Shown: positions 1 to 11,492 of the stretch, in pieces
How the letters are laid out: every line of letters starts with the position of its first letter
How positions within the stretch are numbered: position 1 is the first letter of the stretch
Program-made: the position numbers and the translations under genes
The notes under the pieces: model-generated
Databases searched by the model: none
The model's input: only the letters and a program-made list of their open reading frames with translations
What the model was told of the DNA's origin: nothing
Origin: Beroe ovata
Lineage: Eukaryota > Ctenophora > Nuda > Beroida > Beroidae
Length of the DNA: 64,000 nucleotides
Direction: 5' to 3'
Assembly: GCA_946803715.1 (NCBI GenBank)
Contig: CAMPET010000080.1
Coordinates: 59,693 to 123,692 of the forward strand

Positions 1-16
1 CTCACACACAAACACA

Positions 17-77
<61 letters not shown>

Positions 78-90
78 ACACACACACACA
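1..90. repeat. CA/GT microsatellite inside an intron copy
   Basis: Almost pure CA dinucleotide with a few G interruptions. It is the intron just downstream (minus strand) of the exon copy at 94-269. The equivalent intron at 2809-2886 has lost its repeat and carries an N at 2879 instead, which suggests that the assembly broke on this repeat. Confidence 0.9.
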
Positions 91-93
91 TAC

Positions 94-478
94 CTGGAGC
101 TCTATTATCCTCAGGCAGAGGGTCAGGTAGGCAGTACTTGTTAGAATACTCCGGACTGTCGCTTCTCACCATCCAGTTTGTGACTGCCTTGCAGAACACC
201 CCGTCCGCAGGTCTTGTCGACTTACACAATGTTTGGAAACAGTAGCCCGATCCCAAGTCGTAAAATACTCTGAAATGGTGGTTCTGTCAGTTGAAAAACA
301 GTGAAATTTCCTTGTTCATTCCTTACAAAACAAAGAACTGACTAGATAGGAAAACAAGCAGAACTAAAACATGATCGAGTTCAGTAGCAGACTGAGTTTG
401 GTACACAGTATCAGACAGAGTAGACCATACTCACTTCTTGGTGTCGACAGCGTCTCCAGCTAGTCTGAATAGCGTGTT
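94..478 (-). pseudogene. Duplicate copy of PGRP/kringle gene exons 8 and part of 7 (probable allelic copy)
   Basis: Positions 91-478 match 2881-3291 almost base for base in the exons. They differ by SNPs and indels in the intron; for instance the intron between the two exons lacks about 20 bases near 400-420. The exon 8 copy (94-269, 176 nt) keeps frame and both splice sites. The exon 7 copy (435-478) is cut off by the N at 479. This is most likely the end of a contig from the other haplotype and not a working second gene. Confidence 0.75.
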
Positions 479-652
479 NTGAAGAGTGGGAATGGGGAGG
501 GGAGGGCTGGAGAGTGGTAATTGGGTGGGGAGGGGTGGAGAGTGGGAATTGGGTGGGGTTATTTGAAAGGGAATAATAGGGGCGAAGGGTGGACCAGGAG
601 GGGATGATGTGAAGAGGGGGGGGGTCGTTAACAGATGAAAGAGACTTTCTTG

Positions 653-1728
653 TCAGGGATGAGTACCAGGTTGGAAGAACTGAATGAGTGGGTTCTCAGT
701 GAGATTAACGTCGTGTTTGTAGAGAGTCTCAACCCCATTGATAACCATGAGAACTTTGTGGTTTTTCCGTAGAATTTGGATACCTGATAAAGCGATCATG
801 ACGTGAATATCAGAAATCTCAAGATATGAATTATGATACACGAGAGCGTTTTATTCCATAACCAAAACTCAGACATCAGACACCGCTGATCAATGATCAC
901 TATCCACGATGTTATATAGATATCACTGACCATTATCAGCTTAATCAATCGTGGAAGATACAATATGATCGATAAAAAACTCACGTGTCACAGCGCCGAT
1001 TGTTAGCGGAGCCTCACTCTGCAAATTTATCTGTGTCAAGTTATCGCCATGTGTGAGTGCCATGTCCACTTTCAGATATCCGTCCTCCAGTGATATGTCC
1101 CAGTAGTTTAGCAGGGTGGGGTCGCCATTCAGCTCACCTCCTTCAATACGCATCAAACTGAGAGAAGGAGAGGGGTCAGATAGGGTGGAGATTCCAGAAG
1201 TTTTCCAGAAAAACCCTTTCTGTGCTTTTCATCCCAGGTTAAACTTAAAGAGCCCAATCAAATTCACAAACTTATTTCACAAGTCGTGATTCCACACTTC
1301 ATTTCAGCCTATAATTGGAATGAATGTAATGAATGTAATGAATGGAATAATAATTGAATGTTTTAAACTTATCAACACTACTTATTACAATCAAATTTGA
1401 GGTGGTGCAATAGAAGAGCAGTTCCCANATATTTAATATTTTAGCTACCTCGTTACTGTGTTAAAACCACAATATTTTATTATTATTATTATTATGAAGT
1501 CATGAATCGACGCTTGTCATACCTGGCAGTTGACGTGGCTGGTTTGATTGTCATTGTCAGCTTGTCCGTCACTGTTGTCTTTGTCTTCTGGAGCTTGTAC
1601 CGCAGAGCTGAGTACTGTGTAAACGACACGGCTGGAGCTGTAGAAGAGAGAGGTGGAGTGTTAGGGGAGGTGGACGAAAAGCAAATTAAAACCAACTGTA
1701 ATTGGCTTGTTATTGACAGGCCTACCAA
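653..1728 (-). CDS. LamG/concanavalin-like domain protein (three-exon model)
   Basis: Exons, 5' to 3' on the minus strand: 1523-1728, 985-1157, 653-783. Donors are GTATGA and GTGAGT; acceptors end CTCAG and ATCAG. Phases agree (2, then 1) and the 510-nt total gives 169 aa. From about residue 38 the protein reads like a laminin-G-type beta sandwich: a hydrophobic strand (LTMTIKP), LLNYWDISLEDGYLKVDMAL, then IQILRKNHKVLMVINGVETL, which resembles the 'l.V.VnG' strand. A galectin-like fold is an alternative, because FKV.VNG..yKH is also galectin-like. The start at 1728 (MVGLSITSQLQLVLICFSS) is the first Met and could be a weak signal peptide, but the true 5' end may be elsewhere. The last exon of the kringle gene cannot splice to this frame, so I treat it as a separate gene downstream of it. 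An N lies in the neighbouring intron at 1428. Confidence 0.45.
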
Positions 1729-1893
1729 GTAAAAATTGAAAGCTTTGAATCAGATAAAATTGGTGATGTGCGGATTTTATAGTTTTAGGCTCTTTAATTC
1801 TGCGTAGATATGAATCAAAACGAATAAATCAAGTTTTCATAATCAGTAACAAAAACTGAGCTCAACAAAACCGAGTTTTCGATTGAGATAATT

Positions 1894-4800
1894 TTAACAG
1901 ATATCATTTCCATGTCGCTGTATAACGCTCCCCTGACATTTAGACTTACAACAGTACGGTTCATAACATGGAGACCGTTGGTAAGAACACCCGAATGGGG
2001 CCTTCTCAAAACAATACTCGCCCTCTAAAAGTGGTTAGAGATTGTCAAATGTTGCTATGGATGTAAATGGTTGCTAGGAACTGCCAAGAGGTGTCTGGGT
2101 GACAATGTTGAGTACTTTACCTATACTAGTCGGGTGCAATCTCAATTTCCCCGTGTTAACAGTTGCTATTACAAAGAGTTGCTCTAATTGTTGCTATGAG
2201 CAACTGGTTGCTAACTCACCACACTGTGGAATAGCACAGGAATCGACCTGTCCACCGCCCCCGCAGCTAGCATCAGTGATACACCACGGACCCTCATCAG
2301 ACATGTCCGGGTTCCGACAATAGTTGGAGTCCAGGTCCGCGTATGGGTATACCTGGGGAATGGGGGGATGAGGGGTCATGAGAGGATGAGGGGGTTGAGG
2401 AAAAAGTTCAGGAGGGGTCGGAAAAATCCCTGTTGATTTTCATGAGGGATTGAAGCTTCTTACTTCAAAGTTCAAAGAGATTACAGGTTTCAAGCAATCA
2501 GCTCATTTCTGTCATAATGTGTTTCTATGACGTCACCTCGCACAACTGATGACATCACTAACTGATGACATCACTAACTGATGACATCACTAACTGATGA
2601 CATCACTAACTGATGACATCACTAACTGATGACATCACTAACTGATGACGTCACTAACTGATGACGTCACTAACCTCGGGGTAGAAGTGATGTTGCGTAG
2701 TTGTGTGATCATTCCACGGCAAGCATTCACACCCTGACACACTGACACTCCGTGTTCCTTGGTAGTTTAGCCAAGTTCCGTGACTCTTCTTATGTCGACA
2801 CTCGATCGCTGTTCGGAGAAAAGTCTTTTCATGATCATTCAAATATTCCCTCATTTCGTACAGACAGATTGGACAGGCNCACATACCTGGAGCTCTATTA
2901 TCCTCAGGCAGAGGGTCAGGTAGGCAGTACTTGTTAGAATACTCCGGACTGTCGCTTCTCACCATCCAGTTTGTGACTGCCTTGCAGAACACCCCGTCCG
3001 CAGGTCTTGTCGACTTACACAATGTTTGGAAACAGTAGCCCGATCCTAAGTCGTAAAATACTCTGAAATGGTGGTTCTGTCAGTTGAAAAACAGTGATAT
3101 TTCCTTGTTCCTTACTTACAAAACAAAGAACTGACTAGATAGGATAAGAAGCAGAACTAAAATATGATCGAGTTCAGTAGCAGACTGAGTTTGGGTGAGT
3201 TTAGTAGACAGTATCAGACCGAGTTTATAATTGTAGACCATACTCACTTCTTGGTGTCGACAGCGTCTCCAGCTAGTCTGAATAGCGTGTTCACGGCGGC
3301 TGGTTCGGTCACAGCGTCTATACCCAGGAAACAGATACCTTGCGTCTTCTGGATATTGTCCGTGTACGCGCCCTGTGATGTAACGAGGTATCATGATATG
3401 ATCACTATAGTCACGGTATATCTCCTGTTTTTATGATCACTGGTGACGTTATGAGTCATAACTGATGACTGATGACTTCATGGTATCTTCTTGATGAGTG
3501 ATGACGACTCGTTAATATCTTACCTTGATGACAAATCACTAATCAGTTATACCTTGATGCCCCAGCCTCGTCCCTCGTACACAATGCCCGTCTTAGCGAT
3601 GTAGAAGTTACACAGGACATCCTTTTCCTGATGATCATCCCATGCTTCCTTTTTCAGCTGCCGTAACTTTGCTCTGTGCGAGTCAAGACATGAGGTCGCC
3701 AATCGATCGAATTTGATCCATAAAAGTCGATCGATAATCGATATTGGCGGGAAATTGGGTATAAGAATACAATGAAACTACATGAGTCTATCGAAATGCA
3801 AGGAAATATTTTGTACCTGCAGTCTGAATCATCAACACAGTAGGCACTATCAGCAGCATCAATGAAGAATGTGGCAATAGGGAAGCCTCCCTCTATGAAC
3901 TCTCTCTCCTCCACTACTTCATCCCAGACCTTCTTCGGAACGATGATCAGACCTCTGCTCGGATCTGAGAATAAATTAGATAATAGGTTTAATTAATTGG
4001 ATGAACGAACCGAATAGATTAGATAGTCATTTGAAGTGTACTGTGTTTCGGTCCCTCTATAGTTGGAGCCTTTGGTCTCTGTGATAGAAAGGAATGGAGT
4101 AGGAATCCTTGAGGAAAAACCTACCTACACACGAGGGGAAGTTAACGGATAGATCGCTCCACGATCCGCTGATCTCACACGATCGTTTACTCTCGCCGAT
4201 CAGCTGATACCCTCCGGCACAAGAGTACGTGGCGATGGATCCGACATCGTACGTGTCGTACGTGACTTGTCCGTTGGATGGATCGGGTAATTCGCCACAC
4301 CCGCACGGTCGGTAGGTGTAGAGAGGGGTAACACCAGCTGAGAGGGAGAGGCAGTTAAACACAAGGAAATATTTCGTGAAAATGAGTGGGATAATCACGG
4401 TGATCTCCTACATCTTTTCTCTCGAAAAGAATCCCTCGCTCACGCAGAGTATTTCCCCTTCCCCTCACGCAGTATCCTCCCAGTCACGCAGTATTTCCAT
4501 TCTCCCCAGCTACTCACGCAGTATTTCCCACGAATCCAGATCAGAGTAGGTAGACCCTCCCGGACACGGTGGACCCTGAACCAGGAGACCCTCTTCGCGG
4601 AGTCCCGAGTCACAGGTAAACATCATACAAAACTCAGAGCTGATTTTACCCGTCTGGTAACCCTATAGAAAAGAGAGGAGATGTTTATAGTTTCGAGAAC
4701 TTTCGGAAAAATCTAGATCATATAACAAAACACATTCGAGACTTTTTCTTTAAATCTAGTTTTGATTCAGTAGTCTCCAATCCTTGAGTTCCATAGGCGG

Positions 4801-5557
4801 ATATCCGACCAGGAAAATCCCACTTGATAAATACGCCCAAGTCGGGTTTTTTTGAGGTAATTTAATAACTCACCATCCTAATCAGTTCTTTGATAGCAGT
4901 TTCCGCTCCCGCAGTAATGCCGTTGCTAAAATCAGCCAGATAGGCGATTCCGAGCGAAGAAGGCGCATACCGTTCCGATATACTGCTTTGTTTATCCCAG
5001 CCTCGTCCCTCAAACACGTCCCCGTTATGACTAACGTAGAAGTTGAACTGAAGATCAGGGTATCCTGAGTCGATGTCACGCTGTTGTAGTGATCGCATCC
5101 ACCCGCCGCATGATTCGACTGTTGAACAGTCGGACGCTCCTGCGATAGCTAGGGGGTCAGGGGTTAGGTCACTTTTTTCAGGAGTTAGCCTACATTTTTG
5201 AGGGGTTAGGTCATTTGGTCAGCACTGGGTTCGGAGCGAGGGTAGGATATATCATGAGGGGCAAGGGGAAAAAAGAGTGGATTTATCATGGAAATGAAAG
5301 AGAAATGGTGAGTGATTCTGATGTCAGGGGCAGAAGGAATGGAAGAAGAAAAGCGGGAGAAAAGGGGAGTTCAATAAGGTTTCTTCAGATCACTCATTTC
5401 TCCACTTACCATCATTTCCAATGACAATATCCTTGATATTGACCAGTGCAGGCCCACTGGCACTGGTGGGGTTAGCTTCCCAACTGTATCTCTCCACTAT
5501 ATCCAGGGATAGGGCGGCCAGTGGTAGTAGAAGGATGGATAGGAGGAGATGTTTCAT
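1894..5557 (-). CDS. Secreted PGRP-like/CCP/PGRP-like/kringle protein
   Basis: Eleven exons, 579 aa: 5410-5557, 4874-5139, 4518-4662, 4125-4337, 3817-3964, 3553-3673, 3248-3372, 2887-3062, 2675-2808, 2220-2352, 1894-2024. All phases match. The protein starts with a signal peptide (MKHLLLSILLLPLAALS). PGRP-like domain A (about 20-190) shows IVERYSWEA, NFYVSHNGDVFEGRGW, LGIAYLADF and CPGG...SW. A CCP/sushi domain follows (about 200-256, four Cys). PGRP-like domain B (about 258-435) shows IIVPKKVW, NFYIAKTGIVYEGRGW and GICFLGID. The kringle (about 449-535) shows GTWLNYQGTRSVSVSGCECLPW, NYCRNPD, PWC and CAIPQC. A Cys-rich tail ends the protein. The HHT zinc-ligand motif is IGN in domain A and FID in domain B, and the second His is also missing, so neither domain should be an amidase. 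By PGRP family knowledge that means binding or recognition, outside the cell. The last exon (Cys-rich, stop at 1894-1896) is the least certain; a GTAAGT inside it at 1950-1945 could be a donor. N at 2879 falls in intron 8. Confidence 0.82.
2220..2808 (-). other. Kringle domain exons 9 and 10
   Basis: The kringle is split by a phase-0 intron (2353-2674). Exon 9 supplies the first two Cys plus NYQG; exon 10 supplies NYCRNPD, PWC and the final Cys. All six kringle cysteines can be counted. This is the most clear-cut domain call in the gene. Kringles usually bind lysine-type ligands or other proteins in secreted molecules. Confidence 0.88.
2547..2674. repeat. 16-bp tandem repeat, about 8 units, in the kringle intron
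   Basis: Unit TGATGACATCACTAAC repeats about eight times; the last two units read TGACGTCA (a CRE palindrome) instead of TGACATCA. On the minus strand every unit starts GTTAGTGA, and the exon-9 splice donor is the first of these, so the repeat appears to have grown from the donor itself. Confidence 0.9.
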
Positions 5558-7423
5558 GTTATATACGCTGGAGAAGAAATGGGTGTGTTAGTAAAGAGAG
5601 GGGGTTAGAACAATAACTTTATGTTAAAACGGAGAGGAAGCAACTTAAGTCTTACTTAAACTGCCTTCAAGTTAAGTGTCTTCAAGCGGTGAGAAAAGAA
5701 GCAACGGTAATCAAAAAGTTTGGAAAAGTTGAGAAAAGAGGATGAAACTAGATTTGCGGATTTCAAAACTATGGGCATGGAAAATTGACTAAATTAGGGA
5801 GCTAACTATATCGAATGGCAATCGAAATGATTCAAATCGAAGCGGGGCAAGAACGGAACTATTTCGAAAATCAACAAATTAACCATGACCTCTCGCTATA
5901 TGTCACTTTGTCTGGCAGACAAACGGTGTTCATTGGCTGATCCAATCACGTGATAGCACAGTTATAGTGTCACGTGTGCACTTAAAAGCAAAATATATAT
6001 CTGTATCACCAAACTACAGCTCACACTATTGTTGAGTTATCGACAATCAGCAAATCTGATCACCACACTACTATACAACACTATTTTGATGGATCCAACT
6101 ATGCATGATAGTTTTTAGCTAAAGATTTTCATAGATAATACATTGTTGCTTTTTCTAACTTTTTTATCAGATCATGCATCATAGACTGAAGGAGTGGACC
6201 ATACACGATTATATTGGAAATCACGTGACTGTGCTTTGTTAACTTTGATACGCTCCGAATTGGTTCACCTATGACGTAATAACTTTTCAGACGTAAAACT
6301 CCAGCCTAAGATTTGGCAGCGGAAATTTGATATCGCAATGAATTTCAAGGTTGTAGAACACATGATAAGGTCATAAAGTGATAACGAACTTTTGCTACAT
6401 CAGAGTGTTGTTAAAATATGATATCACCTCATTACGTTACATCATTGAATATATGACGTCATAAAAGAACTACAACTTTCGTAATACAGCTACCCACAAT
6501 CAATAAATTCAAGCTGAAGGAAGTCAAAGTGTTGGAAATCGGTTTTCAACAAGCAAAAACTCAAAAACTCTCACAGCATTAGACCCCCTAGATAGCTGAA
6601 CAAGACTTTATCCCACGGTATAAAGAATACAGGGGGGGGTAAAACCATCAAACACACACACACACACATACACACACACACAAGTATAATAAGAGAAGCA
6701 TACATACATAGAGCTGATTTGAGATATATACGCGGGAGAAATTATTGATTAATTAATAGCCGATACAAAAGATTGTGGGGAATGAAATTCTTTGTGGCGC
6801 CATGTAACATGTAACTTAGTTAAAACCACACCATGTTATTGGAGATAGAATTGAGCTCTGAAGTAGAAGATGAGTGAAATGGATTTTGGTGATAACTCGC
6901 ATGCTAACTTAGCTACCAACTGGCGTCTTGTTGTGTATATTGATTATTGAGAGAGGGAAAAGCAATTTTTACATTTTGAACTTGAAGCGGCGAAAATGCA
7001 AAATCGCCATCAACATCTGACATTCGACAGTATCGGAAAGACAGTGAAAACTGATCAAAATTCACATGCTTATGAGGGGAAATTCAATATTTCTCATTCA
7101 ATTATCCATTATCATCACGTTACTCGAGATAACTCAAACTTTTAACAAGATGAAATCAGAGTTTGAAACAAAGACGACGACCGATTATAGATTTGATCCA
7201 TGATGGCTTCTCAGAAAACATGAGTACATGATGATGGTCATTAAGACCGCTCAAATGAACAAGAAACTCGAATAAATGCAGTTTTTAAACTGGAGGAGTT
7301 ATTAATATTAAACTGGAGGAGTTATTAAATATTAAAACATAATGAGCAAAGGCCGCGCGCTCAAATTATATTTCAGAACACAAAAAAGTGACACAGAAAG
7401 CGATCTAAAGATATGGAAATAAC

Positions 7424-7424
<1 letters not shown>
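5558..7424. other. Upstream non-coding region of the PGRP/kringle gene
   Basis: No exon found. The part just right of 5557 should hold the 5'UTR and promoter of the minus-strand gene. Possible control sites are CACGTG boxes near 5946, 5982 and 6222 with nearby CCAAT/ATTGG boxes, and AT-rich stretches near 5990-6000. A short CA microsatellite is at 6652-6682. Confidence 0.4.

Positions 7425-7462
<38 letters not shown>
7425..7462. repeat. CA microsatellite
   Basis: Uninterrupted CA repeat. It creates a meaningless Val-Cys reading frame on the minus strand. Confidence 0.9.
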
Positions 7463-7466
<4 letters not shown>

Positions 7467-7643
7467 TGTAGGTTGTAGCTGGAGCAGCATGCAAAGAAGA
7501 AGGGGATGCACAAAAACGTGTGTTTACAAGCACGTTAGTAGGAGATAAAATTAACATCAAATTTGCAAGAGTGCAATGGTTAAAATTCATCAAGTTTTGC
7601 TATGCTCACTAAAACTGCAATTCTGCAAGTGAGTCACGGCTAG

Positions 7644-8386
7644 GCTTTCAAACGAAAATTGCCCAAAATTAGTTCGGTGCTGCTGCCTTTAATATAGTGA
7701 ACAAGCTTGCTAAATCCAAGGTGTATGCTTGAAAAACGCTTTTTCCACATGCAATGGTTGAGGATACCATGCGAAACCTTCACACCAACGAGCAGGTACC
7801 ATGGACTCTGCATGATAACAAGCTTTTTCCATGCTCCTAAATGCCGAGGTAAACGTGTACATGACCCTTATTATATAGGATCAAACATCATGCAATGTGC
7901 GATGATGTATCGTATACCTATCTAACATCAGGTGGCGTGCAATAGATTTAAACCGGGATTTAAACCAATCATTATCGGGTGTAAACTGGTTTGTGTGTGT
8001 GTNGCTTTGAAACAAAAATCGCCCAAAATTAGGTCGGTACTGCTGCCTTAAATATTATGAACACTTGACAGAACAAGCTTGCTAAATCTAAGGTGTATGC
8101 TTGAAAAAAACGTTTTTTCCACATGCAATGGTGGGAATGGTAGAGGATACCATGAGAAACCTATAAACCGACGAGCAAGTACCATGGACTCTGCATGATA
8201 ACAAGCTTTTTCCATGCTCCTAAATGCCGAGGTAAACGTGTACATGACCCTTATTATATAGGATCAAACATCATGCAATGTGCGATGATGTATCGTATAC
8301 CTATCTAACATCAGGTGGCGTGCAATAAATTTAAACCGGGATTTAAACCAATGATTATCGGGTGTAAGCTGGTTTGTGTCTGTGTG
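7644..8386. repeat. Direct duplication of about 0.37 kb around N 8003
   Basis: Copies 7644-8002 and 8004-8386 share long runs, for instance the stretch containing AACAAGCTTGCTAAATC and the stretch around CCTAAATGCCGAGGTAAACG. They differ by small indels such as the CTTGACAGA insertion near 8065. The first copy ends in a GT run directly at the N. No coding potential seen. Best read as the two alleles of one locus. Confidence 0.8.
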
Positions 8387-8995
8387 TGAATTTGAGGTGT
8401 GAACTGTGAGCACTATAACTCCTGGAAGGTGGGTACTGGAGTTCAAGGTGGGTACTGGAGTTAATACACTTACCTATCCTACAAGATCGATTCAGTAAAC
8501 TTTGTTTAGTCTGTTATGAACTTAACATTGTGTAATGGATATAGGTTTGACTAATGATGGATTGTTGATCCGAAATTGAACAAACAAATACCATCAAGAA
8601 CAAGGATGATACCAAAAATGGCTCAAGATAATATCGTGAAAAAAGAGAAAACCGCGAATTTGGTATCCAAACGTAGACTGGATAATTGAACTGATTTGAA
8701 TTGTCTGTTTTATACAAAGTGTGTGACACATACGTACCACATGATTTGGAAGTCTTATCAGTGATTGTGACGTACCGGGTCAAATTTCAGACTGGGACAG
8801 TGATACGAAACGGACTTAAATCAGAATATGATCTAGGTGAGAGGTAGATGATTGGGGACAAGGAGAAAAATTACTCATTTTTCACGAAAATGCAGTTCTT
8901 AATCATGGGCTCTTTTCAGTTTTACCTGGAGAACAATCGCTAGCTAGATGAGGAGCAAAAACAGTCCCTATAGTGTCTGGTCAGTTAGTGGTGTC
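8387..8995. other. Non-coding stretch, nothing recognised
   Basis: AT-rich sequence with only short frames open by chance and a small direct repeat (AAGGTGGGTACTGGAGTT) near 8425-8461. Confidence 0.4.
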
Positions 8996-9345
8996 AAGGA
9001 ATTACATCGTCAGCATTCTTACATCACAGTTATGCAGTGGTGTCAGCAAGTTGTGACGAATGGGTCCCCAGTTCGTCATACAAGACGAACTGGTGTCAAG
9101 GAATAACTTCGCAAGCATTCTTTCGTCACAGTTATGCAGTGGTGTCAGCAAGTTGTGACGAATGGATTCCCAATTCGTCATACAAGTCTGTTCTGACGAA
9201 GTGGTGTCAACGAATCAAATTGCATGTATTCCTTCGTCACAGTTATGCAGTGGTGTCAGCAAGTTGTGACGAAAATGTACCCCTTCCGTCACACGGGCCT
9301 GTTCTGACGAAGTGGTGTCAACGAATTCCACATTTCTATAAATAA
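8996..9345. repeat. Tandem repeat of about 110 bp, three imperfect units
   Basis: Each unit contains GTCACAGTTATGCAGTGGTG followed by TCAGCAAGTTGTGACGAA and then TTCGTCA...GACGAA...TGGTGTCAA. Unit one holds a perfect 10-bp hairpin, CCAGTTCGTC / GACGAACTGG with a 6-base loop (9068-9093). The open frame through it on the plus strand is a product of the repeat period, not a gene. Confidence 0.8.
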
Positions 9346-11490
9346 CGACACTCAGAGACTTACACATAGCTACTGTCTACTGTTTTACTCCCATCCTGAA
9401 AGATAAACGGAGAAAATAACCAGGTGTCGTAAGAAAGAGCCTACTACTCATTGAGTAGTGCCGCAATTTAAAAGCTTTTACCAACTGAATAGGAGAAGGA
9501 AAGTGATATAGTAAAACGGTCAGCATTGATGATAGATATTGTGAAAATTAGTCACCCACTTTCTGACGTTTGGGGAATCAAGAGGTGAAGAAATCGATCA
9601 GAACTGATTAGGGAAAATCAGAAATTCACTTATAAGATCTGAAATTTGAACCGTAGAACAGAGACAAATTTACAAGGTATAGCTCACACACAACGACCAT
9701 AGTTTGCAGAGAAACTGAAATGATTTACCACGTGCGTGCGCGCGTCTCAGTTACGAAATGTATAGCAGCATACAATGTACATTGAATACATACTACATAT
9801 TGTACATCAAAACAAATGTGTGTAGCGTACAACACTACAACACACTATACATGAATGATCAATCAACAAATGATATCTGATCAAATGAAGAAAAATATTT
9901 GGAAATGGTCAATGGAATGTAGAAGAATAAATGAGAAGTTCGAAATGAATAGATGCGATGATACCTATGGAAGAATGTGAACAATTTGTGTGTGGAGTTG
10001 AATATTCTTTGCACATTTAAACTCAATCATGAATACCAAATGTATTCAAAGAGGATCTAATTAAAACAAGTTGCACTTATAATAATAGGAATTGATTGAT
10101 ATCAAACTCATCGTTTGAATCAAAATTTGAACCCGAAGAATCTCGAAGGAATGAGTCCAAAAATTCAAGAACTGGTTGAAGACGTAGAAAAATCTATCCC
10201 TAACTTTAGAGTGATGTTACTCTCACTCAATCAATGATGTAAGTAAAACTAGAGCTGTGTAGAGAACTGTAAACAGGTGGGATTCAATGTTGATTAAAGC
10301 GATGAGTGTAACAACTGATTATCGTTAATTAATCAATAATCGCAAACCAATTAGCGCAAAAACCTTCCTATTAGCAAATCAAACAATGATAAACGGGCCC
10401 AATCATGCTGTTTATGGAGTAAAAGTGGCGTGATTATCAAATTTAGGATTGGATCAGCACAAAATGATTATGAATCACACATTTTGTACCCAGGTGTACC
10501 ATATGATATACAATACTCCTCTATTAACTAACTATATTTTACCTACTCCTTCATAAAATATACGCCAATGTGTTTGTCTCACACACACACACACACACAC
10601 ACTGTGGGAAGTGGGTGTCTGGTGCCCCCTGGACCTGCTACCCTGAGAAACACGACTCTAGTGTAAACGTGTTAAATCGTAACTCAATATATACGCCACA
10701 GTCACGTGATCATCGGCCAATAAGAGACGAGAATCTGAAAAGCGTTAACCAATCAGTGATCAGGATTTGGGAGCAGGGCGCGATGGTAAATCTCACAGCT
10801 AGGGTATTCCAAGTGACGTAAGAGTCAAGTTAGGATGAAGATTAGAGATAAGGAAACGTTACGATCGAAGTAATAGGACGGGAAAAAATCTGAAACCTAA
10901 AAACCTAACAGAATCAAACGCGATAGAACGAGCCTAAATTTCATGGTCCGGCAGCCTCTATTCAACACATAGTAATAATATCATTCATCCCCTCTCTCTC
11001 TCTCCTGCCCCCTGGTATAGGTATACTCATCAGCAAAGCTTCATATATACTACATACCCATCTCTCACTTTGGGCGTGAGAAATGTAGGTTATTAGGTAT
11101 AAATTGTATTCCTTTTGTATGGACACACCGTCAAATTCATCACTCAGCTATGAGGTGAAGTTGGCATGAGATCCTGAGCTAAGGAGTTGCGAGGTTTTAT
11201 CTAAGTATTCGAAGTTATCACTGATCACAGCGGAAGGAAGGATTATTGGAGATCATAGGCTAAGGATCATACTTGAAGTTGTATCTACATCATAGGCGAA
11301 GGATCATGAGAAGTTTTATCTACCTGTGTTGAAAAAGTGAAAATGAGGTGAGCACACAGAATAAGAGTGACCATATATTGGACAATGGTGATCCTATGAA
11401 ACCTGATCAGGGGAAATAGGTATCATGGGGACTAGGGATTTACAGACACACTATACCACGATATCACAAGGGGGGCTGCATGATCAAGGA
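9346..11490. other. Non-coding stretch
   Basis: No exon recognised. It includes a CA microsatellite (10580-10602), a CACGTG box with CCAAT boxes near 10703-10755, and a small duplication of GGGGACTGGGGGAGATATAG near 11570-11620. Confidence 0.4.
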
Positions 11491-11492
11491 GT

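Noticed and set aside
1502-1732. Plus-strand 76-codon frame with a transmembrane-like N terminus
   Set aside because: It is the antisense of the LamG-like first exon, which has matching splice phases on the minus strand; the plus frame has no partner exons.
9037-9345. 102-codon frame with repeated VVSASCDE peptide
   Set aside because: It follows the tandem DNA repeat; the repeat period keeps the frame open, and there is no family similarity.
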